From the NCBI GenBank assembly GCA_965658435.1, contig CBFHSE010000002.1, positions 1-64,000 on the forward strand: DNA of 64,000 nt. Direction: 5' to 3'. Positions 28,002 through 35,180 of this stretch are shown piece by piece. The translations under genes and the position numbers were made by a program. Within the stretch, counting starts at the first letter, position 1. The number at the start of each line of letters is the position of its first letter. The notes beneath the pieces are model-generated. The model was not told the origin of the DNA. It saw only the letters and a program-made list of their open reading frames with translations, and did no database searches. This stretch comes from JADHLN01 sp965658435. Its GTDB lineage: Bacteria > Pseudomonadota > Alphaproteobacteria > Rickettsiales > JABIRX01.

Positions 28002-28217
28002 CATTTCTTACCTAGTGCAATAATTGAATTAGGGACAACTCTATAAAATTAGAAATAACAGAATTTAAAATATGAGGTAATAACTCTGCAACTGTAACTT
28101 ATACCAAGAAAATCTTGCTAAAAACAATGAATTTAACTAAAGCTATCTGATTCTAGTTTGTTTTCTAGTATTAGCAACCTAATAGGTGAAATATTTAAAA
28201 AGAACATTTTATCCCTA

Positions 28218-28622
28218 CTAGAATCCCAACATCTCTTCCTGCTCTTGCCATAAATCAGGCATTTGTTTAGTAATTATGTCCTGCAATTTTAAAGTCCTTG
28301 GCTGAGTTCCGGTCAAAACTGCTTTGACAATTTTTGGTGATAAAAAATTAAGATTAAAAACTTTGCTGACATAGGAAGTACCAACTTTTTCTTTTCTTGC
28401 AATATCTGCTAGAGATTCAAATTTGTCTTCCTCCATCAAGTTTTTCCATTTATGGGCTTTGCCAATCATCTTGATTAATTTGTCATCAAAATGAGTTTTC
28501 TGCTCATCTATTGGGGTGTTTTTAGGGCAAATTACCATTGCAGTACCGCCCCTCTTTTTTATTTGGATTGGCACAAAAATATCGATGGTTTCTTCATTTA
28601 TTTGCTGGCTAACTGTTTCCAT
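28218..28622 (-). CDS. HTH protein of the serine-recombinase cassette
   Basis: 134 residues. After a strand-rich start with IKKRGGTAMVICP, a helix-turn-helix is visible in SLADIARKEKVGTSYVSKVFNLNFLSP. Proteins of this layout regularly follow a large serine recombinase and DUF2924 gene in alphaproteobacterial prophages. They may be recombination directionality factors or regulators, but this is inference. It starts 1 bp after the recombinase stop. Confidence 0.72.
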   Translation of the reverse strand: METVSQQINEETIDIFVPIQIKKRGGTAMVICPKNTPIDEQKTHFDDKLIKMIGKAHKWKNLMEEDKFESLADIARKEKVGTSYVSKVFNLNFLSPKIVKAVLTGTQPRTLKLQDIITKQMPDLWQEQEEMLGF

Positions 28623-28623
28623 A

Positions 28624-29943
28624 TTAATTCGTTAATTCGGTTGATAATGAGTGAAGCCCTTCTTTAAAGATTTTGATATTTAGCCCTTCAGGTTTGATAT
28701 CAATTTGTTTGATTAGAAGGTTGATAATTCTTGCCTGTTCAACTGGAAATAACTCATCCCAGACTTTATCTATTGTTTTAAATGAATTGATGATTTTATT
28801 TTCTGATAAATCGTCTTTCTTGGCGTTAATAGTGTGAATTATAAACTCCGGCTTTTTTAGAAAATTTAAAACTTGGTCAGTCACTAAACTTTCAGTTTCA
28901 CTAGCAGATATTCTGCCAACTTTGCATAGATCATTATTACCTTTGTGCTTTGACTGGCAAATATAATAGCGATATCTTTTGCCTTGCTTGGTAGTATAAG
29001 TTGGCGTCATTTTTGAACCACATATTCCGCAATTCATTATTCCTTTTAAAAGTGGAGCTGTTGTGACCCTTAATGATGGTAATTGAATTTTGTTGTTGGT
29101 TGATAGTAACTCTCTTGTTTTTTGCCAAATTTGCTCGTCAATAATTGGTTTGTGCATTCCATCAAAAAGCTTGTCTTTGTGCTTAACTTTGCCGATATAG
29201 AGGTGATTATTTAAAATTCTTCTGACATTAGATTTGTTAAATCTTTTACCCTTATGAAGCTTACCATTATTTGAGATCCAAGTTTTGGTGGTAAAGCCAA
29301 GATTATTTAATTCTCTAGCTGTTTCAGTAATTGAGGCTGTTTCTGCAAAATTTTGAAATAATATCCTGACAATTTTCGCCTCTTTTTCATTTATGAGTAA
29401 TTTTCTATCTTTTACATCATAGCCAAGAGGAATATTACCGCCCATCCACATACCTCTTTTGCATGAGGCTTCTAATTTATCTTTAATTCTCTCAGAAGTT
29501 AATTCTCTTTCATATTGGGCAAAACTTAACAGAACATTAAGCATTAATCGCCCCATTGAATTGGCAGTATTAAAACTCTGGGTTACTGATACAAAACTAA
29601 CATTATGTTCATCAAGTAGTTGGATAATTTTAGAAAAATCTAAAAGCGATCTGGTTAGACGATCAATTTTATAAACAATAATACAGTCAATTTTATCTTC
29701 TCTAATATCCTGAAATAATCTTTGAAGAGCTGGCCTTTCTAAATTGCCTCCGCTAAATCCGCCATCATCATAATGATCATTTACCAAAACCCAGCCTTCA
29801 TGAGCTTGAGAGGAGATATAATTTTCTGCTGAGGCTCTTTGTGCGTCAAGGGAATTAAACTCTTGCTCTAATCCTTCCTCACAAGATTTTCTGGTATAGA
29901 TAGCGCATCTTATTTTTTGTTTATTTCTTATGTTATCTATCAT
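28624..29943 (-). CDS. large serine recombinase (phage integrase)
   Basis: 439 residues. The resolvase domain has the catalytic Ser20 in YTRKSCEEG and the DHYDDGGFSGGNLERPALQRL, YKIDRLTRSLLDF blocks. The recombinase domain and a zinc ribbon (CGICGSK ... YYICQSKHKGNNDLC) follow, then a short coiled coil. It is at the short end of the large-serine class. It would integrate and, with a partner, excise the phage through short non-identical att sites. The start overlaps DUF2924 by 4 bp. Confidence 0.92.
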   Translation of the reverse strand: MIDNIRNKQKIRCAIYTRKSCEEGLEQEFNSLDAQRASAENYISSQAHEGWVLVNDHYDDGGFSGGNLERPALQRLFQDIREDKIDCIIVYKIDRLTRSLLDFSKIIQLLDEHNVSFVSVTQSFNTANSMGRLMLNVLLSFAQYERELTSERIKDKLEASCKRGMWMGGNIPLGYDVKDRKLLINEKEAKIVRILFQNFAETASITETARELNNLGFTTKTWISNNGKLHKGKRFNKSNVRRILNNHLYIGKVKHKDKLFDGMHKPIIDEQIWQKTRELLSTNNKIQLPSLRVTTAPLLKGIMNCGICGSKMTPTYTTKQGKRYRYYICQSKHKGNNDLCKVGRISASETESLVTDQVLNFLKKPEFIIHTINAKKDDLSENKIINSFKTIDKVWDELFPVEQARIINLLIKQIDIKPEGLNIKIFKEGLHSLSTELTN

Positions 29944-30359
29944 GACTGTAATTTAAAGAATTTAGGCCCATTCCATCTGGTGCCGGTTATTTTTCTGGCA
30001 ATAGCAGATAGGCTTTTCCACTTCTTGCCGTCATATTCAAAAGAATCCTTTAAAACTTCGACCTGATGCATCACTCCTTGCCACTCTCTGCATATTTTAG
30101 TACCTGGTAATAGATCAGTATGTTTCTTTAAAATTGAGGTTGATGTGCCATTAGCGATTTTATTGAGATTGTCGATTGATTCATCATCTAAAGCCCCAAA
30201 TGCCAATTCTTGTAGCCGATAAGCTATTCTTGGCCTTAAAAATTCCTTATTGGTGTTAGCCACGCATTTTTTAGGCATAATCTCATTATAAATTTGCCGA
30301 AGGTCACTTGCTGACTTACTTTCTAATTCAATAATTTGTCTAATAATTGATTTGCTCAT
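29940..30359 (-). CDS. DUF2924 protein of the recombinase cassette
   Basis: 139 residues. The pattern is ELESKSASDLRQIYNEI, RPRIAYRLQELAFGAL, then LLPGTKICREWQGVMHQVEVL and a terminal YDGKKWKSLSAIARKITGT.WNGPKFF, the DUF2924 hallmark. The C-terminal half looks like a small DNA-binding domain often seen in phage and recombinase contexts. It overlaps both neighbours by 4 bp. Function unknown. Confidence 0.82.
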   Translation of the reverse strand: MSKSIIRQIIELESKSASDLRQIYNEIMPKKCVANTNKEFLRPRIAYRLQELAFGALDDESIDNLNKIANGTSTSILKKHTDLLPGTKICREWQGVMHQVEVLKDSFEYDGKKWKSLSAIARKITGTRWNGPKFFKLQS

Positions 30360-30553
30360 AAACGTTCTAAATTCAGGTTATTACTGGCTCTATGAACGCT
30401 TGCGAAAGGTTGCAAGTCAAGTTGTTCGTCTCTTTTTAGCGAAGATTCTTTGATATCTAAACGACGGATGGCAGTTGCTAATATTTCTCCGATCTCAGAC
30501 AATCTTTGATGAGGGGATTTTTCTTGTTTTTGTGCCTTAGTTTGTAGTTTCAT
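30356..30553 (-). CDS. small protein at the head of the recombinase cassette
   Basis: 65 residues with an amphipathic helix (LSEIGEILATAIRRL), similar to small conserved proteins that open DUF2924-recombinase operons. It overlaps DUF2924 by 4 bp, supporting real translation. No function is known to me. Confidence 0.6.
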   Translation of the reverse strand: MKLQTKAQKQEKSPHQRLSEIGEILATAIRRLDIKESSLKRDEQLDLQPFASVHRASNNLNLERL

Positions 30554-30661
30554 GTGCTATCAAGTTCATTTTCTAAAATTCTATTATTAGAATATGAAAT
30601 AATGCTAGAAGCACAATGACACTTGATTACCTATATGTTCTAATGTTTACTAACGGAGAAA

Positions 30662-31009
30662 TTAACCAAGATATTTTAGGTGGGACTTACATTTATTCTT
30701 ACAATCTGAACTACCAAAACCAGGAACAATAATTTCACCGCAAGTTTCCTGATTTAAGATACATTCTTCTGCCTCAAATTTATGAACTTCGGTAATTTTG
30801 GCATTTTTGTCATTTAGCAGATAATCGATATGCCAGTGAAGTTTTTTATCAGGAGATTTTGATTGATGTCTTTTAATTCTTTCATCGATATTTTTCTTGG
30901 CTGATCCTGCGTAGATATAATGTCCTCTTGGAAAGGTAAATCTGCCGAGCTTTCCTACCTCTATTTCAATATTGTTCTTAATGTTAATGTGAAGTTGATA
31001 ACTAATCAT
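30662..31009 (-). CDS. GIY-YIG-like nuclease-fold protein, DUF123 type
   Basis: 115 residues. The GIY-like strand reads GHYIYAGSAKKNIDERIKRH, followed by KLHWHIDYLL and a C-terminal Cys cluster (CILNQETCGEI, SSDCKNKC), all typical of DUF123. Related proteins are encoded in thermophiles and in fused endonuclease III genes; their role is unclear. It is divergent from the metal cargo operon; the promoter/operator of that operon lies in the gap. Confidence 0.8.
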   Translation of the reverse strand: MISYQLHINIKNNIEIEVGKLGRFTFPRGHYIYAGSAKKNIDERIKRHQSKSPDKKLHWHIDYLLNDKNAKITEVHKFEAEECILNQETCGEIIVPGFGSSDCKNKCKSHLKYLG

Positions 31010-31037
31010 TTATTGCATTTTATAATTCTTTATTATA

Positions 31038-31053
31038 CTATTAGGGGGTATAG
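31038..31053 (+). promoter_or_regulatory. CsoR-type operator (G-tract with inverted AT flanks)
   Basis: CTATTAGGGGGTATAG: a five-G run bounded by the inverted repeat CTAT/ATAG, the layout of operators bound by CsoR/RcnR/DUF156 repressors. It lies 20 bp before the first cargo gene and overlaps the likely promoter (TATACT at 31034-31039). The operon encodes its own CsoR-like protein, so autoregulation by metal is the natural reading. Confidence 0.65.
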
Positions 31054-31072
31054 GCATAATTATTTATTTATC

Positions 31073-31705
31073 ATGAAATTATCTCTGACTCTAACAATAT
31101 TATTATCATTTCTTGCAAGCAATGTTTTTGCTCGTCCTATTTCTTATTCTGGCGGTACAACAATTATGCAAAATAATGATGCCATCAAAAATTCTATTCA
31201 TGTTCATTATTCTCCAAGTTATAAATATTCAGTTGGTTATAAGGGTGAATATTTTAGAAGAGATAAAATAGCCTTAAATGGGCTTCAATTAAATAATCTT
31301 CTTAAAAGATGGAACTTGCCAGGCTCTCAAGGAAATATTTATCTTAAAACATCTGTTGGCAATGCCAATAAATCAGGAGAAAATGAATTATATGGTTTTA
31401 CAGGGATAGCAGGAGATTTTGAAACTAGAAAATATTTCATCTCTTATGAAAATAGATATTACAAATCAGATGGCAATATTATCTCTCAGTTTCAACAAAG
31501 TGCTAGGGTTGGAGTAGCTCCTTATGTTGCAGGTTATGGCAATCTTCATACTTGGCTAATGCTGCAAGTAACTCATACTCCTGAATTTGAAGGAGATGAG
31601 GTCATTGCGACTCCTCTTGTTAGATTCTTCAAGGGCGCTAATTTAGCAGAATTTGGAGTTAGTTCTAACAAAAGATTTTTATTTAACTTTATTGCGAGAT
31701 TTTAA
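31073..31705 (+). CDS. putative outer-membrane beta-barrel protein of the metal operon
   Basis: 210 residues from the ATG at 31073; the open frame from 30920 runs antisense through the GIY-YIG gene and lacks a signal peptide. A signal peptide ends ...NVFARP. The mature part shows alternating strands with aromatic residues (YKYSVGYKGEYFR, FISYENRYYKS, LFNFIARF) and ends in Phe, the C-terminal signature of BAM-assembled barrels. First gene of the CsoR-controlled cluster. Exact family not recognised. Confidence 0.7.
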   Translation: MKLSLTLTILLSFLASNVFARPISYSGGTTIMQNNDAIKNSIHVHYSPSYKYSVGYKGEYFRRDKIALNGLQLNNLLKRWNLPGSQGNIYLKTSVGNANKSGENELYGFTGIAGDFETRKYFISYENRYYKSDGNIISQFQQSARVGVAPYVAGYGNLHTWLMLQVTHTPEFEGDEVIATPLVRFFKGANLAEFGVSSNKRFLFNFIARF

Positions 31706-31707
31706 TT

Positions 31708-31992
31708 ATGTTTAGAAAATTTATTACTGTTTTTTCACTTATATTTTTAATCAATATTTCTTCTGCCTTTGCTAAAGAAATTAATGTTGATGTTAATGGC
31801 TTAGTTTGTGAATTTTGCGCCGTAACGATAGAAAAGAATTTCAAAAAGAAGGATGAAATTAAAGAGGTAAAGGTTGATTTAGATCAAAAGAAAGTATTTC
31901 TAACTTTTAAAGATGGTAAAGATTTATCAGATAAAATTATAAAAGATACCATCGTTAATAATGGCTATAATGTGGTTAAAATAAATAGGTAG
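31708..31992 (+). CDS. periplasmic heavy-metal-associated (HMA) protein
   Basis: 94 residues. A signal peptide (about 1-22, ending SAFAKE) is followed by one HMA domain: VDVNGLVCEFCAVTIEK with the metal-binding CxxC, then VKVDLDQKKVFLTFKDG and a final NGYNV. It resembles MerP/CopZ-like carriers, which pass a soft metal ion to a membrane transporter. Two bases separate it from the barrel gene and 3 from the MerT-like gene. Confidence 0.88.
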   Translation: MFRKFITVFSLIFLINISSAFAKEINVDVNGLVCEFCAVTIEKNFKKKDEIKEVKVDLDQKKVFLTFKDGKDLSDKIIKDTIVNNGYNVVKINR

Positions 31993-31995
31993 ATT

Positions 31996-32370
31996 ATGAT
32001 TAAAATAAAAGAATCATTATTACCATTTTTTGGATTATTTACCTCAATTTCCACAATATTATGCTGTGCATTGCCAATAATTTTAGTAACACTTGGCATG
32101 GGAGCGGTTTTTGCTAGTTTAACTGCGAGTTTCCCTTTTATTACATGGTTGGCTGAAAGAAGCTTATATTTATTTGCTATAGCTACAGCTCTTCTCTTAA
32201 TTGGTGGATATTTTATCTTTATAAAACCTCAAACCTGTCCAGCCGATAAAAAACTAGCCAAGATATGCAATAAAACCAAAAAATTCAATAAGATTATCTG
32301 GTGGATATCAGTAATAATTTTAGCTATCAGCTTCTTTTTTAAATATATTTTAATCCTATTAATTTCTTAA
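31996..32370 (+). CDS. MerT-like metal transport membrane protein
   Basis: 124 residues with three to four membrane segments. The first contains the vicinal cysteine pair ILCCALPI, the metal-accepting site in MerT-type proteins, and a later cytosolic loop has TCPADKKLAKIC, a second Cys pair. It would move a metal ion supplied by the HMA protein across the inner membrane. No mercuric reductase is present, so mercury is only one possible substrate. Confidence 0.75.
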   Translation: MIKIKESLLPFFGLFTSISTILCCALPIILVTLGMGAVFASLTASFPFITWLAERSLYLFAIATALLLIGGYFIFIKPQTCPADKKLAKICNKTKKFNKIIWWISVIILAISFFFKYILILLIS

Positions 32371-32373
32371 AAT

Positions 32374-32649
32374 ATGGCATCCCTAATTACTGTTTTTATA
32401 ACTGTTTTTTTAGCTGAACTTGGTGACAAAACGCAATTAGCAACAATATTATTTTCTTCGAATAAGGACACTAATTCATTTATGGTTTTTCTAGCTGCTT
32501 CATTTGCATTAGTAGCATCAACGGCAATTGCAGTTTTGCTTGGTAGCTATGGGGCTAAATATTTAGATATGATTCCATTAAAATTAATTGCTGGAATTGG
32601 CTTTATAGCTATCGGAACTTTTACAATTTTTGAACATTTTAAGGCTTAA
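32374..32649 (+). CDS. GDT1/TMEM165-family (UPF0016) membrane protein, single-repeat form
   Basis: 91 residues, half of a full GDT1 protein. The family motif ELGDKTQLATILF lies in the first helix. Full-length members move Mn2+, Ca2+ or H+; short bacterial members must dimerise or pair. Located between the MerT-like and CsoR-like genes with 3-4 bp gaps. Confidence 0.87.
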   Translation: MASLITVFITVFLAELGDKTQLATILFSSNKDTNSFMVFLAASFALVASTAIAVLLGSYGAKYLDMIPLKLIAGIGFIAIGTFTIFEHFKA

Positions 32650-32653
32650 AATT

Positions 32654-32953
32654 ATGACTAAAGAAAATAAAGCATGCTGCAGTAAAGAACATCCTGACAA
32701 TTCAAAAGAATTACCAAGGTTAAAGAAAATTGCGGGTCAGATTAATGGCATCATCAAGATGGTTGATGATAAGAGATATTGTGTAGATATTTTGCAACAA
32801 TTAGGAGCCGTTAAATCCGCTATCAACTCTCTTCAAGCTAACTTGCTTGAGACTCACTTAACCAATTGTGTTAAAGAAGCTTTTGAATTAAAGAAAGATG
32901 CTGATATTGAAGAAAAAATAAATGAGCTAAAGGAGATTTTTAAAAAATATTAA
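32654..32953 (+). CDS. CsoR/RcnR-family (DUF156) metal-sensing repressor
   Basis: 99 residues from the ATG at 32654 (the frame extends to 32630 inside the GDT1 gene). The family pattern PRLKKIAGQINGIIKMVDDKRYCVDILQQL is followed by LLETHLTNC. The Cys-His-Cys set (RYC, HLTNC) is that of copper-sensing CsoR proteins. It would bind the G-tract operator at 31038-31053 and release it on metal binding. It shares its stop palindrome TTAA with the convergent membrane protein gene. Confidence 0.87.
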   Translation: MTKENKACCSKEHPDNSKELPRLKKIAGQINGIIKMVDDKRYCVDILQQLGAVKSAINSLQANLLETHLTNCVKEAFELKKDADIEEKINELKEIFKKY

Positions 32954-33375
32954 GTAATAAAAATAATTAATAAATATCGGCTTAATTTACTAATTGTTAC
33001 CAATGTCAGGAATAGCCAAATATTAGTTCTAAATATTCCTGCAATTATCGTTAACGGATCGCCAATTATTGGCATCCAAGCTAACAATAGTGACCACACT
33101 CCCCATTTTTGATAAAATCTAGAATATTTATCAATTTTCCTTTTTTGGATTGGAAACCATTTTTTGTCTTTGAATTTTATCAGATAATATCCAATAAACC
33201 AATTTACCAAAGCTCCCAAAACATTTCCTATTGTTGCAATTGTAACCAACAAAAATTTATCATGATTATTTGCAATATTTAAAGATGCTAAAACAAGTTC
33301 TGACTGAGCTGGAAATATTGTTGCTGCTAGAAATGAAGATAAGAATAGGAATATTAAATCTAAAAAATTATTCAT
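32950..33375 (-). CDS. DedA/YqaA-like inner-membrane protein
   Basis: 141 residues, four to five membrane segments. FPAQSELVLASLNIA, ATIGNVLGALVNWFIGYYL and LLAWMPIIGDPLTIIAGIFRTN are the family landmarks (SNARE-associated/VTT domain). YqaA/DedA proteins affect membrane homeostasis and lipid carriers. It is convergent with the CsoR-like gene (4-bp overlap) and directly follows the S24 regulator gene on the minus strand. It is commonly seen with metal clusters of this kind, as I recall. Confidence 0.8.
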   Translation of the reverse strand: MNNFLDLIFLFLSSFLAATIFPAQSELVLASLNIANNHDKFLLVTIATIGNVLGALVNWFIGYYLIKFKDKKWFPIQKRKIDKYSRFYQKWGVWSLLLAWMPIIGDPLTIIAGIFRTNIWLFLTLVTISKLSRYLLIIFIT

Positions 33376-33378
33376 TAT

Positions 33379-33912
33379 CTAATATTCTCTGATTACTTTT
33401 GCTACCACTCCCCAAAAATGTAGATTTTGATCTGCATCTTCAATATCAGGATAATCATCATTATCTGAAACTAACTTAGTTACTCCATTTTTTTGACTTA
33501 GCCTTTTTACAACCGCACCATTATCAACTGAGGCAATTATAATATCTCCATCTCTAGCCTCTTTAGACTTATTAACTAAAAGAATATCATCAGGAAGGAT
33601 GCCTGCATCTTTCATTGAATAACCTGATACTTTTACCAAAAAATGATCATTGGGATTTTGAACCATAAATTTTTCGTTCAGATTGTATAATTCATAATTA
33701 TCCGAATCGGTAAAATTTGGCGCACCTGCCTCAACTTTCATATCAAATAAAGGAAGAGCAAAATCTTTTGTCTTGCTTTCCATCATATCTTTAACTGTAT
33801 CCATCATGCTAACAGGCACTCTCATGATTCTTGTTGGTTCGCCATATCGACCCTGTCCAGATGGCCTTCCAGCACCTTTTCTTGCTCCACCACGTGTCTT
33901 GTTTTTCATCAA
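33379..33912 (-). CDS. S24/LexA-UmuD-like autoproteolytic regulator
   Basis: 177 residues. The C-terminal S24 fold has a cleavage site at Ala62-Gly63 (VEAGAP), nucleophile Ser99 in GYSMKDAGI and general base Lys136 in AVVKRLS. The N-terminus is not an ordinary HTH but a basic GGARKGAGRP segment, as in UmuD-like phage proteins. RecA-induced self-cleavage is expected. No umuC is adjacent. Its position, divergent from the rightward early genes, suggests the phage switch, yet without an HTH it may instead be a UmuD homologue. Confidence 0.85.
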   Translation of the reverse strand: MMKNKTRGGARKGAGRPSGQGRYGEPTRIMRVPVSMMDTVKDMMESKTKDFALPLFDMKVEAGAPNFTDSDNYELYNLNEKFMVQNPNDHFLVKVSGYSMKDAGILPDDILLVNKSKEARDGDIIIASVDNGAVVKRLSQKNGVTKLVSDNDDYPDIEDADQNLHFWGVVAKVIREY

Positions 33913-34001
33913 AAAAGAATTTTTAATTGTAAAAAAATTAAAGTAAATTTAGAATAAGGTACTTAATTCATTTTAAAATTCAATTAAAACTATATTCTCT
34001 C
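33913..34001. promoter_or_regulatory. divergent control region of the prophage
   Basis: 89 bp of very AT-rich DNA between the S24 regulator and the rightward genes. It contains TTTAATT (33922-33928) and AATTAAA (33936-33942) as an inverted repeat with a 7-bp spacer, a possible operator, and TATATT close to the start at 34002. The evidence for particular sites is weak given the base composition. Confidence 0.4.
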
Positions 34002-35180
34002 ATGGAAACAAAGGTAAAAAAATTTATCAGAAATACCCCAGAAGAAGATTTGAAGAACTTTTTAATCAGTAATGATTTTATTGAAGTTCCTGAAGATTTT
34101 AAATGGGATGGTAAGAACCGAAAATATCATAGCTCATTATTTGGCATGGTGTGGGCTTGTGAAGATGCCAAAAAACAGAATCTATTTGATACTATTGATA
34201 GAGTTCATGGCATGAGTGATGAATTGGGGCAAAATGCCTTATGTAGCATTGCTGGTAATGATGAGTTATTTTTGGATCAAAAAGGAGAATATGCCAGAGG
34301 GCTTTACATGCATCAAAAATTTCCTGATAAATTTAGAACGGCGGAATTTTGGGTGTCACATGATTACAAAAGAAAATCAAAAGAATGGAGCTCATTTCAT
34401 GGGGCAAAAAATAAGAAATTAGATAAATCAGCAGAAAATATCATTAGGTTTAAAGAAGAGGTTTTAAGTCATCTCGATATCAGTAGAAAATTAAATCTAG
34501 AATTTAGCTGTCGTGACAAAAATGACAAAGATGGCAATAAATTAGAAATTTGTATTTTAACTGGCTTTCATGATGGTTTGCCACAATCAATACAAACTTT
34601 TGATAAGGATGAAGTGGTAACAAGGCATTTTGCGCCAGCTAAAGATTTTTCAATTAGCTATGACCCAATAAGTGGATTGATTGATGTGATTTCAAATTCA
34701 AAAGATAATCGAGAATTTTTAGCCAAGAAATTTGCCAATATTTTCCTAAAAAGTGCTGACGATAAATTTGAGATCAGGCTTAAAAAATATAATCTTGCCA
34801 AATTTAAGTCCTATCAGGATTTGATGAAAGATGTTGATTTGAAGGATGGAATTGAAGATATCAAAGTTACCCTCATCAAACTAAAACCTCTCAACAGCAA
34901 AAACTCGACCACTCTTGAATCTCCATTTTCAGAAAAAAGAACAATTTATGAAATAGCAGAAAATTGGTTTGCTGGCAATAGTCCTTTATCAAACTCTTTT
35001 GAAATCAAAAAAGTAAAATTATCAATTAAATTCAAGCAAGATACCAAAAACCCCAGAGGTAAATTAATTAATGTAAATATTACCGATCCTAATGGCTGTG
35101 ATTTAAAAGATCGAACGGAAAAAGAAAAAATCATCGGTGATAAATATCTAGAAAAATGGGGAATTGTTGAAAAAATATGA
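34002..35180 (+). CDS. unrecognised protein, first gene of a two-gene phage operon
   Basis: 392 residues, soluble, charged. There is no signal peptide, membrane segment, P-loop or Cys cluster. The first half has aromatic-rich segments (SLFGMVWACEDAKKQ, AEFWVSHDYKRKSKEW). The second half is beta-rich with a segment (ISYDPISGLIDVISNSKDNREFLAKKF) that looks like a structured domain. No family is recognised. The stop overlaps the following start by 4 bp. It stands where phages carry immunity, SOS-induced or defence genes. Confidence 0.75.
   Translation: METKVKKFIRNTPEEDLKNFLISNDFIEVPEDFKWDGKNRKYHSSLFGMVWACEDAKKQNLFDTIDRVHGMSDELGQNALCSIAGNDELFLDQKGEYARGLYMHQKFPDKFRTAEFWVSHDYKRKSKEWSSFHGAKNKKLDKSAENIIRFKEEVLSHLDISRKLNLEFSCRDKNDKDGNKLEICILTGFHDGLPQSIQTFDKDEVVTRHFAPAKDFSISYDPISGLIDVISNSKDNREFLAKKFANIFLKSADDKFEIRLKKYNLAKFKSYQDLMKDVDLKDGIEDIKVTLIKLKPLNSKNSTTLESPFSEKRTIYEIAENWFAGNSPLSNSFEIKKVKLSIKFKQDTKNPRGKLINVNITDPNGCDLKDRTEKEKIIGDKYLEKWGIVEKI

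Noticed and set aside
30920..31072. N-terminal extension of the beta-barrel protein
   Set aside because: It overlaps the GIY-YIG gene and the operator on the other strand and would bury the signal peptide.
31708..32370. Full mercury-resistance operon
   Set aside because: There is no mercuric reductase (merA) or MerR protein; the regulator is of the CsoR type. The MerP/MerT resemblance covers only the carriers.
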